From Tribonema minus (lineage: Eukaryota; Sar; Xanthophyceae; Tribonematales; Tribonemataceae), in contig JAFCMP010000159.1 in NCBI GenBank assembly GCA_017506865.1, positions 78,324 to 142,323 on the forward strand: a stretch of 64,000 nucleotides of DNA, read 5' to 3'. Shown piece after piece: positions 43,985-55,135 of the stretch. A model generated the notes under the pieces. It searched no databases. It was not told the DNA's origin and saw nothing but the letters and a program-made list of their open reading frames with translations. A program made the position numbers and the translations under genes. Every line of letters begins with the position of its first letter. Position 1 is the first letter of the stretch.

Positions 43985-45200
43985 GATGTTACCGCCGCAG
44001 CGTACCGTTGCTGTCATCAAGGCGATTACACCTGAGTCCTGAACATCTGCGGCAGGACAGCATAACGCTATACATCGTTTGCGGTTTGCGATTTGCGATT
44101 AGACCTGAGTTCTGCAACCTGCGAAGACAGCAAAGCGCTATACGTCGTTTGCGGTTTGCGATTTGCGATTAGACCTGAGTCCTTCAACCTGCGGAGACAG
44201 CAAAGCTTTATACGTCGTTTGCGGTTTGCGATTTGCGATTAGACCTGAGTCCTGAACATCTGCGGAGACAGCAAAGCGTTATACGTCGTTTGCGGTTTGC
44301 AATTTGCGATTAGACCTGAGTCCTGAACATCTGCAGCAGGACAGCAAAGCGCTATAGTATTACGTCGTTTGCGGTTTGCGATTTGCGATTAGACCTGAGT
44401 TCTGCAACCTGCGGAGACAGCAAAGCGCTAAACGTCGTTTGCGGTTTGCGATTTGCGATTAGACTTGAGTCCTGAACATCTGCTGCATGATCAGGACAGC
44501 AAAGCGCTATACGTCGTTTGCGGTTTGCGATTTGCGATTAGACCTGAGTCCTGAACATCTGCGGCAGGACAGCATAGCGCTTAAGGTCGTTTGCGGTTTG
44601 CGATTTGCGATTACACCTGGGTCCTGAACATGGACAGCATAGACAGCATAGCGCTTAACGTCGTTTGCGGTTTGCGATTTGCGATTACACCGGTTTGCGA
44701 TTTGCGATTACACCTGAGTCCTGAATATCTGCGGCAGGATAGCATAGCGCTATACATCGTTTGCGGTTTGCGATTTGCAATTACACCTGAGTCCTGCAAC
44801 CTGCGGAGACAGCAAAGCCCTATACGTCGTTTGCGGTTTGCGATTTGCGATTAGACCTGAGTCCTGAACATCTGCGGCATGACAGCAAAGCACAACACAT
44901 CGTTTGCGGTTTGCGATTTGCGATCAGGCCTGAGTGCTGAACATCTGCTGCAGGACAGCAAAGCACTATACGTCGTTTGCGGTTTGCGATTTGCGATTAG
45001 ACTTCCGTACTGCAATCTGTACTTTGACTGCACGTCGTTTGCGGGTTGCGATTTGCAATCAGACCCGTTTTGCAAAACTGTGTGTGGACAACAAAGCACT
45101 ACACGTCGTTTGCGGTTTGCGATTTCCTGTTAGACCTCCGTACTGCAATGTGTATTTCACTGGTAGCACTGCTGTCGTTGGCGATTTGCGATTTGCAATT
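43985..45200. repeat. Satellite array, about 72-bp unit
   Basis: The unit contains CGTCGTTTGCGGTTTGCGAT, TTGCGATTAGACCTGAGTCC, TGAACATCTGCGG and ACAGCAAAGCGCTATA. About 15 copies follow one another and become more diverged after 45000. Open frames on either strand are products of the repeat. Confidence 0.9.
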
Positions 45201-45735
45201 AGGCAGTTCAACTACGGCGAAGGTGCGAACTTCAACATGACATCGTGCTGCTATTCCCTCTCTGCAGGTGGACGGAGACAGCCGGTGGGTGGCGGGGACC
45301 TAGACAGGATCGGGACGCCTGGAACACGGTCAGGCCAAGCGTGCACCGGCCCTAAACAACCGGTAATTGCCAACTGGCCCTTGTCTTGCTGAGATCAGAG
45401 GTGCAGGTTTCACGTTTGATACAGTGAGACAGCCCTGTTGTCTTTCTTCATGAGACAGTTGGTGTTTTACGTAGGTTTCTCATCTCTGTTATCAGGTAAA
45501 ATCTGTTATCCCCTTGTCCCAGAATGTCTGTTGGAGTACTTGGAGATTCATCGACGAGGTTGAGTGAATTTTTGATGACACCAACTACTGGGACTAGCCT
45601 GTCCCGATCCTGCCCCAAATGCCCTGCCCCATGCAACCCCAAAGCGTCACATGGACCAATGCGCATACATGTGAAGAGTACGTTGATTCTGAAAGTGGAA
45701 GTCGGCTTTTGGCAGAGAGAAGTCAGCGTTCATTT
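45201..45735. other. Spacer between satellite and element copy
   Basis: No gene is seen. Short frames are open on both strands. Confidence 0.4.
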
Positions 45736-46991
45736 CTCAAGAAAGTCTACATGCTCGGAGTCCTGCATGGCACGCATTGCGGTCAGCTGCTTTCGTTTGA
45801 ACGACTCCAGTCTGGCTGGCTCTTCAGCGTTTGTACGACTGTTTGCATCCGACTGCTTGTTGTCATATGCAAACTCTCTGGCCGCGCGCTTGCGCGTATT
45901 GGCGTCCGACCTTTGCGCATCTCGCGGCCTCGTCATGGCAGCTTCGGCCTTTCGCTGTACATTGCGCTGAGTGTCTTTGACCTCTTTACACCCCACATGT
46001 ATTTCCACATATTCTTCGGCGGCGTCTGCGCAACGACTAAGCGCTGCACCGGCACTTCGTCAGGCACTCCGTGTTGCGCGCGTTGGGTTGGATCGCAGGC
46101 TGAGCATCATCGCCTGTGCCAGGCACTGTTCACGCCGTGCACGCTGTGCAATCGCGGCCTGATCACTGACGACTTCTACTGCCATGTGATCACGGTCAAA
46201 GCGTACAGCTGTCTCGGCATCAGGCACCAGCGTGCCTACCGCAGTTGGCAGTTTCTGTTGCTGCTGCGCGTCAAAGCGCGAGCTGAGGCGAGTTATCTCA
46301 CGGCGCGTATCGCCGAGCCGCTGCAGCTTGCCGCTCTGTAACTGCTCATGTGTCCCTGCATACCCTGATGCTGCGCAAGGCTCATCACGCCTGTCGCTTG
46401 CTGCAGGTTGCTGGTGGGCCAGGCCTTCGAGTTGCACCTTGAATGAGACCGGGTTGCTCGCGCAGTCCACCTTGTCACCCATGTTCGCAGCAGCGGCAGC
46501 GGCGCACAGCGCGCGCTTGCTGTGATATCTGCACCTTCAGCATGTCCAGCCTGCGCTTCCACCGTTACAGCTTCCACCTGAGCGTTGCCCGCCTCATGGA
46601 GCGTGCGCTGCTCTGCTAACTCGCGGCGCAGCTGGAGTTCACGCAGCGGCCCCACAGTCTGCTGGATCTCGTCCATCATGGGCTCGTTTCACTAGATGCG
46701 CAGTCCCTGTTTTGCGTTGGCGAGCGCCTCAGCAGCCATCTTGAACCCTTGCAGGAAGCCATCACCGCCGCCGCCGCCGCCGTAGACGCTACCGCTGGCG
46801 CGACGGCGGCTCGATTCTCCGCCGTACGTTGAAGGCGGCGCTGTGCTCGCGCCATCGCTTAAGCCACCTGCAATGGATATATTGCTGCTGGGCGACGCCA
46901 ATGCGAGCGCCTGCGGCGCCGGCGCTGCCATGGTGTTGATCGGCTCGCCTATGCTGAGTGGCACGCCGGCGCCCGTTATCTGAGAAGCCAC
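45736..46991 (-). pseudogene. Decayed copy of the Gly-rich coiled-coil gene
   Basis: In minus-strand order the blocks match the gene at 23124-25011: GVPLSIGEPIN, ISIAGGLSDGAS, YGGGGGGDGFLQGFKMAAE, QQTVGPLRELQLRRELAEQR, QQATGVMSLAQHQGMQG, RLSSRFDAQQQQKLPTAVGT and a tail with DANTRKRAAREFAYDNKQ. At least three frame changes and a stop after GLRI break it. Conservation of the Gln-rich and tail blocks argues that these are the functional parts. Confidence 0.85.
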
Positions 46992-47081
46992 ATTGCCGAG
47001 AGCTGACGTGTGTTCGTCGAGCCATTAATGCGTGACCGCTCATGCATGTGCCTCACATGAAAGAAACCCTCTCTCTTGCAG

Positions 47082-47290
47082 GTGGAGCGGGAGACCGGCG
47101 TGGAGGAGGTGAACGCCCTCCTGAGCGCTGCTGCGAGTGAGGGCCCGCTGAAGGGCGTCCTGGGCTACGAGACGCGCCCGCTCCGTGGACTACGTACATC
47201 AATGAGGAGCGCAGCGACGTCATGGACGCGCCGAGCACCACGGTGGTGAACGGCACGTCCGGCGAGCTGTACGTGTGGTACGACAACGAG
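47082..47290 (+). pseudogene. Glyceraldehyde-3-phosphate dehydrogenase exon fragment
   Basis: After CTTGCAG the exon reads ERETGVEEVNALLSAAASEG, then PLKGVLGYETRPL. After a small deletion it reads YINEERSDVMDAPSTTVVNG and LYVWYDNE before a GTCAGT donor. This is the C-terminal part of the catalytic domain of GAPDH, which ends WYDNE(W/F)GYS in the family. The deletion changes the frame by two bases between the two parts. No other GAPDH exon is found in the window. A second, more degenerate piece (TTVVNG ... YDNE) lies at about 47371-47455. It may be a duplicated fragment or one captured by a transposon; a copy of the unknown element ends about 90 bp upstream. Confidence 0.75.
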
Positions 47291-49801
47291 GTCAGTGCCT
47301 GCAAGTTATGCTGGTGATAGAAGATCATGTCCGTTACAATGGTCCCTCCATATTATGCTACTCGGAGGTGTATATTCCACGGTGGTGAATGGCACCACGG
47401 TGGTGAATGGCACGTACGTCACGCTGTACGTATGATATGACAATGAGGTCAGCGCTGCTACGTTATTGGCGCTAGTGGAACGGAATCCAGGAAGGGGTGT
47501 GAATGTGATTGTTGATGACATGCGTCAGAGCTGTGCGTGTAGCCGCTGCGTTGCTGCGCTAGTGGAAGGGGCTTGCAGCGATCATGGTGGGTTGCGGCAC
47601 GCAATGACCTGTGTAGCAGACGCCATGTGCAGCGGGCTGACCATCTGGTACAGCATGCCTGCTTCAAGAGTCATTGCGGTGCGCTGCAGTCAACGAGTGC
47701 ACGCACGGGGCACTGAACAGAAAGGCATATTTGCGCGCGATACCAAGGTGTCAAACCGTACGCGCGTCAGGTTGTAGAGTGTGGTATGCAAGTTAGGCCC
47801 GCCAGCTTTGCGCATCGTGTCACGATGCTGTCAGTGAAAGGAAGGCAATTGTGAGATCAAGACGTCTGCAATGGCCCTAAGCACTTGCGTGGAAGGACCG
47901 CATCACCACGCTCTGCGAGGTTTTTGAAAGCAGAGGTGTGCGCGCAGAGGTGAGCACGCTGCACTTCAACGCGCAACTTCACAGCCGCAGGTATGAGCAA
48001 GGGAATGTTTTTTGAATTGAACAATGGAACCACGTCTCGCAAACTGCAACTGAGGGTCAATTGGGCATTCGGGTGGCACCGCATCGTGAGGTAAAGCGCA
48101 AATACGGCGTTTCAATGCACCAGAGTTGCTGTTGCCATCGGCAGTCATCCATGAGCCTGCCGGCAAGTGAAGCACTGATGCCCAAGGTGAAGTTAGCTTT
48201 TTGTGAAGTTTATACTTGACAGCTTTCCAGGTACGAGCTGTTTTGCGGTGTGCCGTGCACTTGTAGTGAACGAGACTGACGCAGGTGAGCAGGCAGACCC
48301 ATGCAGCCCCCAGCAAAGTCGCGCTTTACAAGAACTTCAACACAGTACAACAAAGCTGCCGCACAGGAGTAAGTAGGTTTAATCTCAGAAGGGCCTCCTC
48401 TCGCACATGCGTAGTGTCAGTGTCCACTCCTCCTCTCCTCCTCCCGCACACGTTGCTTCACTCTTCGGCTTCATTACACTCCATGAGTGTGGCTTACTGG
48501 ACTCCTCCTGGTGTTGCGTTGTCTTGCAGTGGGGCAACAGTATGAGGATGGCTGAGCCGGTGGCCAACGCGGATAAGATGGTGGAGCAGCGTCCTCATGC
48601 GCGTACCGCCAACTTCTTCAGCTGCACTTGCTCCCAACGCGTGCGGCTAGGCCCTACTGGGCCATTATACTCTATTATGATATGTGGCTGCCATCACTGG
48701 TGTCGGCGTTGCGGGGTTAGCACTCAGGCCCTTGTGATGTCTGTACTGCTACTGCTAGTGTTCTGTGTGTGATGAGTGTTACGAATTCACCCCATGGCCG
48801 GTGCTGGATCTGCTATGAGCAGCCGCTGCGCAAGGGAGCGACCTGCAGCGAGCATCAATCGACCAGGCGTCAATATGCAAGATGACGTTTGAGTGCATCA
48901 GTCCTGCGTCTGTTCGTGTCCTTGCTGCACGAATTCAAAGTCTGAGGTAGCTCAAACATCACGAGCGCTGCCACCTGATGTTAATTGCGTGCGGCTGCCA
49001 CCGCACCTGCGTTGCACTGATTGCGCTTCACCGACAGTGTGCCCCCTTGGAATCCAGAAGTGGCAGCTGCTGTGGATCTGTTCATATGCCATATCCTTGC
49101 TTGCTAACGAACAAGACACAAAGCCCAAAGCTGCTGGCAAAAGTGACGTTATGATTGCAATGTCATAGGCATATCGCTAATGACTCTTTTCCTTTTGTGG
49201 TGTTGTAGCAGTTTGACGTTGCATGTGGAAGGTACAGTAGCACGGCGTATGTGTGAGTTTAAACTGGTTTGGTTTGCGAAAGAGCTGCCAGCAAAGTGGA
49301 GCCAGGTGCAAACATCAAGGAGTTCAAGTTCATTGCTGTCCTGTGATTTGTCACGGAATGCATGTGCACTCAATGCAGCTCTCCTTCTCCGAAGTGAGAC
49401 TCGAACGCATCACGCCCCCCCTCCCCCCCCCCCCCCTTCAAACTGCAGTCAACATCACATAATCAGGCCAAACTTAGGGTTGTTCTGCCGCAAAGCATGC
49501 TGGTCCCATTTTGAATCAGGTTAATGGAGGCCTGGGTCACCTTGGACAGTGCCCAGAACTGACTCGGAGGACTATGCCAACACGTCTGAATCAAATCTGT
49601 AGGAGAAATGATCACAGGGTATCAGGCGCTTGTGCTGAAAGAACTGGTCCTGGTGCTGCGGAGGTCCAACCCAATCCCAACAAACCCCACCCCAGCCTCA
49701 CCCCGTCCCCACTATTCCATTCCGCTGCACCAATGCGTTCAAGCTACCAATTCTCCGCGAGCAGGCCAGCTTAAAGGTCACCCACCCATGTCGCTGCCAT
49801 A
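47291..49801. other. Intergenic DNA, no gene recognised
   Basis: Short frames are open on both strands without recognisable motifs. A C run with interruptions lies at 49418-49437. A GAPDH-like duplicate piece lies at the start. Confidence 0.4.
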
Positions 49802-50416
49802 ATGGTCCCAACTGCATTCAGGACAGGGTACACAAACCACTGGGTACCACGCACATTGGTGTCTCAACGGAGCAGCAACAACAAACACAACTGCTGCAAC
49901 AGCAGCAGTAGCAGCTGCAGCGGCAGCAGCGCCAGCAGGAGCAACAGCGATAGCGGCAGCAGCCGCCGCAGCAGCAGCAGATTCAGCGGCACCAGCAGCA
50001 GCAGGAGCGGCAGCAGGCTGAGCAGAGGCGGCGCCAGCAGCAACACCGGCGAACACGCCTACGCGGCAATGGCAGCCGCACCTACCGCAGCAGTGGTGCC
50101 ACAGACGCTGAGGCGCGCAGCCACTGTGCTTGCTGATGGTGGCAGCTTCGCTGCCTTTGCTGGCGCAGCTCCTCGCGCGGTGGCGCCGCTCAATGATGGC
50201 GGCGTGCGTGTCGCGCTGCGTCGTGCGGACGCCTCCTCCATAGGCCACGCGTTTGCGGCAACGGCAGCGGCGGCGAGGCGGCAGCGCGCTGAAGCGCAGG
50301 AAGGTGGTGCGATCGCGTTGTCGGTCGATCGGCGCAGCGAGCATGATGTCTTGCTTTTGATGTTTGCAGTGACTGCGGTCAGCGATGATTGCCCTAACCA
50401 TGACCCTGCCTGCTGA
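49802..50416 (+). CDS. Hypothetical Ser-rich/Ala-rich protein or transposon fragment
   Basis: A 204-codon frame begins with a Ser/Arg-rich run coded by CAG repeats and continues with an Ala-rich part (TLRRAATVLADGGSFAAF, DASSIGHAFAATAAAARR). The other strand is also open for 247 codons because of the repeat composition, so the coding strand is unsure. No known domain is visible. Confidence 0.25.
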   Translation: MVPTAFRTGYTNHWVPRTLVSQRSSNNKHNCCNSSSSSCSGSSASRSNSDSGSSRRSSSRFSGTSSSRSGSRLSRGGASSNTGEHAYAAMAAAPTAAVVPQTLRRAATVLADGGSFAAFAGAAPRAVAPLNDGGVRVALRRADASSIGHAFAATAAAARRQRAEAQEGGAIALSVDRRSEHDVLLLMFAVTAVSDDCPNHDPAC

Positions 50417-50589
50417 ACCCCAAATAATAATTTTAGCCCGCCGGGCCAAAACAGTTGGGTTAGCGCGCGGGTCAAGCCCTAGGCAGCATCCACCGGGCGC
50501 CCATACACTTGCAGTCACCAAAGCGCGCCTGTCCCTAGGACACGTGACAATGTACGAATCTGGCGCACTTCCTGAACTGGTAGGTACAT

Positions 50590-51130
50590 ACGTATGTATA
50601 GCTTGTCGCTTGCGCAGGCTGCCTGTTCACCAGCGGGGACCGCCGGTCTTGACAGCTCGCGGGATTGAACTTGAAGTATCGGACAAGACAAGCACCCGCC
50701 CAGAGCGTCCGTAAGGCTGCCACCTGCCCGCCAGTTACATACACATGTAAGACGTATGCACTCCCAGCTTGGCGCTTGCGCAGGCTGCGCGTTCACCAGT
50801 GGCGACCACCGTTCATGACAGCTCGAGGGTTAAAGGGCCAGACAGGACAAGCGCTGAGCTGAGCACGAGCGCCGCCGCCAGCTGCCACACAAGCTACAGA
50901 CACATGTAGGCTTCACAAAGTACCAGCATGGCGCTTGCGCAGGCTGCGCGTTCATCAGTGGCGACCGCCAATCATGACAGCTCGCGTGTTAAAGTGCCAG
51001 ACGAGACATGCGTTCAGCTGAGCCAACAGCACCCGCCACCAGCTGCTGCAATGCTGCTGCCAGTTACAATGTGCGTTTCAGGCACATGCAGGCTAGCTTG
51101 TTTCTTACCAGCTTGGCGCCTTTTATGCCT
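50590..51130. repeat. Second block of the 180-bp satellite, about three copies
   Basis: The landmark CTTGCGCAGGCTGCGCGTTC recurs at about 50608, 50775 and 50936 together with CATGACAGCTCG and the AGCTGAGC word. The units are slightly shorter (about 165 bp) than in the block at 40050-41690. Confidence 0.8.
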
Positions 51131-51478
51131 GTATTAAAGGCTAGCCTTACGTATGACTGAAGCCCAATCGAAGAACGCCAAGGTGCGGATTGGCGTGAGG
51201 CCGTGGCACGCATTATGGCAGCTCAATGACGATCACGTTGCAACCGAGCGCCTGTTTGTGCGGATTTGTTACATGAGAGTTTGAAATGTGCTGGGTATGT
51301 CTGCAGGAAGGCATGTTGATTGTGGAGACTTCAAGTCTGCGATCGACAAGATCTTCGGGCGGTTGCGCGTTCAGTGTACCCGTATGGAATCTGAAATGTG
51401 CTTGCACGTGGCATGCCGTACACAAGACAGTCGCGTCTAATGTTGATGGTTTATTATGTGGCTCACACTCAAAGAACA

Positions 51479-52457
51479 TGTCCGCCGACAAGAATGCCAC
51501 CGCCGCCGCCGCTCTCATTGCACACATGACGAGCGACCCCACTCTCGACCCTGCCGATCGCAACGCGGTCAACGCCGCCATTTTCCATTGGGCCTCTGAG
51601 CAGGTGCAGTTGCATGCCCGGTACAAGGCCCTGCTCCTTCTCGCGATAGCGGAAAACGCGCAGAGTGGCGAGAGAGCCGCGAGGAACTGTGGCGGACGAA
51701 AGCCACTCGTGATGGCGACACGTGTCAAAAACATCACGCGTCACTCAGTGAATCTGCCTAGTGAAAGCTCTCAGAGAACCCGAGCTTCTGAGGCCATCCA
51801 CGTGGTGACATCGGATAGCTTTGAGGAGCTAGCTCTCGCTGCACGGCCCGCCGCTGCCCGCAGCTGGCATACAGGAGGTTCTGTGCAGCAGCGGACCTAG
51901 CGCACCTGCTCCGGCGGTCTCCCGTGCCCTCCTCGGGAAGATCGTGTTGGCGATTTTTGAGGTGCGCTTTACCAAGACTCAACCGGAAAACCTAGCTCTA
52001 ACGCTAAGAACACAGGTAAACTGGGATGGGCGTCGGTTCGTCATGGATGAGCGGCTTGATGTCACGGCAGCTATCTGTGACCGCCTATACTGCTGCGCTT
52101 GCAGCCGACATCAGTCGACTGTGCGAGCGTGGCGGCTACTGGAGGAAGCGCAGCCGACTGGCACACCGCATCAATCTTCTGCTATCAAAACTGCAGTCAC
52201 TGCCTGCTTCCACAGTCGCTGAAAACGTGCAGACGACGCTGCTGAAAGCTCTGGAGCTTGCGGAAAGATGGGCTGCACATGAAGAGCCCAGTTTGCCGTG
52301 GGTACGCGAAGCTGTTCGCATGCTGGTGGATGGTGAGCAGCTGAAGACTCTATATCGTCAGCCGTTCTGGGCCGACTGCATGGACACTTCCAAGTGGGGA
52401 GCGGAGGATTTCGAGGATGATCAGCATGATTTCCACAAACTGCAGGTGCGCATTTAG
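51479..52457 (+). pseudogene. Coding remnant of unknown protein, frameshifted
   Basis: The first frame (51479-51898) encodes a helical N-terminus (MSADKNATAAAALIAHMTSD, WASEQVQLHARYKALLLL). A one-base change near 51895 leads to GPSAPAPAVSRALLGKIVLA and on to VNWDGRRFVMDERLD. Another change near 52085 leads to AALAADISRLCERGGYWRKR and an acidic end (WGAEDFEDDQHDFHKLQ) before a possible GTGCGC donor. Together the parts would give about 320 residues. No family is recognised. It could be a host gene damaged by indels or an unknown mobile element. Confidence 0.35.
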
Positions 52458-52504
52458 CTATAAGTGTGATCACACAGCAATGCTGCAAGCACCATGTCCA
52501 CTCA

Positions 52505-52800
52505 CCCTGGTTTGGGACACAATCAGCGCCTCAATTTTCTGCAATATCATCCAAGTTGACAGTGGTGCAACGGAATGCACAGGCAAACTTTGCATGAGAC
52601 ATCTTTGAACTAATATTGCCTTTATCAACCGAGCTTCAGTCCACAACCTGGTATGGGACACGATCAGCGCCCCGATCTTCTGCAATACCATCAAAATTGA
52701 CAGTAGTGCAATGAAATAAATGCACACGCAAATTTTGTATGAACCATCTTTGAACTAACATTGCCCTTATCAATCGAGCTTCAGTCCACCACCGGTCTTG
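52505..52800. repeat. Tandem duplication, about 150-bp unit, two copies
   Basis: GGGACACAATCAGCGCC ... CTTTGAACTAATATTGCC ... CGAGCTTCAGTCCA occurs twice with small changes. Confidence 0.75.
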
Positions 52801-53905
52801 GAGGGTCATTGGGCAGCAAGTTGTACTTCCTCCATGATCCTTGTTACACTTTTTGGTTGACCTAATCAAGCACAAAGACAACGGCAAGAACTTGCGCTTT
52901 CGTAACAAGAAAAGAAGATTATGTCTCCTTTGATGAGTGGGAAATGTAGCAGCGCCTCGTGTGTACACACAAGTTGCAGTGCCCGTGAGCCTGCGAATTT
53001 GCTTGATTTTAGCCAACAAACTGGAGCTGACCGGTGTGTAACCTGCAACTATGTCATTCGCAGAGCATGCCCCCATGGCATTGTGGGCCTTCTGCTCGTT
53101 TTCAAGCGTTGAATGCGTATGTCTTATGTCTGCTTACCCCTCCGCTGGCGACCAGCCATTGCTTCAAGGTGTTCGTGCAATGCTGCAGCAGCAGCCCATT
53201 TCTGCAGTCACCCTCTTGACCACAGCAAACGTCTTGCATGTGGTTTTCACCACACCTACGCTCTTGTTGAGCGATTACTACCAGCTCTGCGGCTGATCGC
53301 CGAGAGGACTGGCGCAGCCTCGCCATCAGCGCCTTGTTGGCTGATGAAAGATTCTGTTCACTTGGCCAGGGTCCATATGGTCTGTCCAGAGGCTGTCGGC
53401 CTCAGTGCGGGCTTGAATTTGCTGTGCAGTGCCTACTGCTGCCTATGCCAGCCTCTGCCACCGCCATGCCGAATAAAGCTGCTTTCGCGATGTGGTATGC
53501 TTGCCACCTTAGCACTTTGCAAATTTTCACCCAAACTTCAACAGTGTCTACTTCAAGTGCTCTTCAACCATTTCTGCACAGTGGCTAATTCTTTAGGCCT
53601 TGGAGTTGTTCAAGGTGTCAAAGTGACCCAACATGAAGCACATCACCCTCTGGAGAAACACTGGAGATGTAAAGTGTAACCAGTATAATGAACGGGAGGA
53701 AGTAGTACACTATGGAGTCGAAGTGCTGGAGGGCCCAGGAGGGGGGAAGGGATTAGATTGGGGTGGGCTATACATGTAGACACCATGCGAAATTTGGATA
53801 TGGCAAATCATGGTTTTCAGATCGCACATTTGCAATTGTAGTCGGCTTGTGACACCAACGGGTTGTGGACCTTCACTTATGGGGGTTGTGATCAGGTGTT
53901 CGGTC
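52801..53905. other. Region with overlapping short frames, no gene assigned
   Basis: Three plus-strand frames between 53051 and 53679 have repeated hydrophobic helices with Leu and Ala (ALWAFCSFSS, LLQGVRAMLQQQP), a little like octotricopeptide-type repeat proteins of algae. The frames do not join cleanly, so I make no call. Confidence 0.25.
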
Positions 53906-54200
53906 CGAACTAGTACCTGAATGACACTAGTGTCGTACAGTAGTGTTGTACAGGTACCTAGTATCGTACAGGTACCTGTACGACACTTATGTCACACAGG
54001 TAACGAGTGTAGTAGAGGTACCTGTTACAGGTACCTAGTGTTGTACACGTACCTGTACAACACTAGTGTATCTGTAGTAGAGGTACCTGTTACAGGTACC
54101 TAGTGTTGTACACGTACCTGTACAACACTAGTGTCCTACAGATACACCAGTGTAGTACAGGTACCTGTACGACACTAGTGCGACATTAGTGTCGTGCAGG
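53906..54200. repeat. Array of short palindromes built on GGTACC and ACTAGT
   Basis: Words such as CAGGTACCTGTACGACACTA and ACACTAGTGTCGTACAG recur in alternate orientations, so almost every stretch can pair with its neighbour. A 60-bp unit with GTAGAGGTACCTGTTACAGG is repeated twice. The 3' edge runs into a diverged copy of the palindrome family of 18136 (ACACCTGGGCGCACATC). Confidence 0.8.
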
Positions 54201-55135
54201 TACTGAGATGCGTTGTATGGGCAACACCTGGGCGCACATCTCCAGCTGGCAATTAAGCCTCTCTAGTGGTCTTTGCTGCCATGGCGCAGCCAATTCAGGT
54301 GTCAGCTCCTGCTGCAACAAATGGTTGTGTACCATGCCACAACGCACATGGCCGCATGCTGCCTGTTGCGACCGCTTACCCGTCTTCAGCTGGCGAGCAT
54401 TACACACACGCTAGTGTCATATACCCTCATCTGGGCTGAGGCTGCTGGCAAATGCGCATGTTAGAACTCTACTGTGATGTAGGCGCGCGCTGATGCAGAC
54501 TGGTCAAGTGAAAGCTTGCGCTTCGTGCCTGAAACTTGAGATGCGTATGGGCCTTTGGTCACCAAGCTGGTGTACTGTTTCAGATAATATCCGGAAGACA
54601 GCACCATGTTCTAGATAAACCATCAGCCAGCTGCAGTAGATGCATGATGGCCGAGTGCTGAAGGTCAGTCCAACACTTCCAGCAGCACTGTACACGCCAT
54701 CCCTTTGCTGCTGGAACTCTCAATGGCTGGCAAATGGGGCTCGCGGCCTGCCAAGCACGAGAAAGCTTTGTTCTTTTGCCATCAGTACCTTGCCATCCAA
54801 TTATGTTACAGGTTGTTGATACTTTAGTACCCTTAAAAGTTGTTCAATTTTTAAGTCCGGTTTTCAAATGTTGTTTGCATACCAGGAGGGCCAAGTATTC
54901 TCAGCTGACCATGGCGATTAAGCAGGGAAAAAACGCACTTTGTTGCATTACATAGGCCTGTAACCACAGAATTGTGTTTCTGTGTATGTGCACTCTATAC
55001 TTTCCGCATACTTAAGGCATGCGGCAGGCGGCAGTTTCCATGAGCTTGTGCGAGTTACTTTGTACTGCTGTATATACTGATTGATATGCAGACACGCCCA
55101 GGTCAGTAAAGTTTGTCTCAACAGTCCAATCATCC
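54201..55135. other. Upstream region of kinase gene 2
   Basis: No gene is seen. The proximal sequence GTCTCAACAG before 55131 could be a splice acceptor for an upstream non-coding or short exon; no clear TATA box or other promoter element was identified. Confidence 0.35.

Noticed and set aside
43985..45200. 72-bp array as a CRISPR
   Set aside because: Units are contiguous without unique spacers, and the genome is eukaryotic with introns.
49418..49437. C-rich runs here and near 2989 as regulatory elements
   Set aside because: They are simple homopolymer runs with no other supporting signal.
53051..53679. Octotricopeptide-repeat protein gene
   Set aside because: Helical repeats are suggestive only; the frames do not join and no motif is certain.
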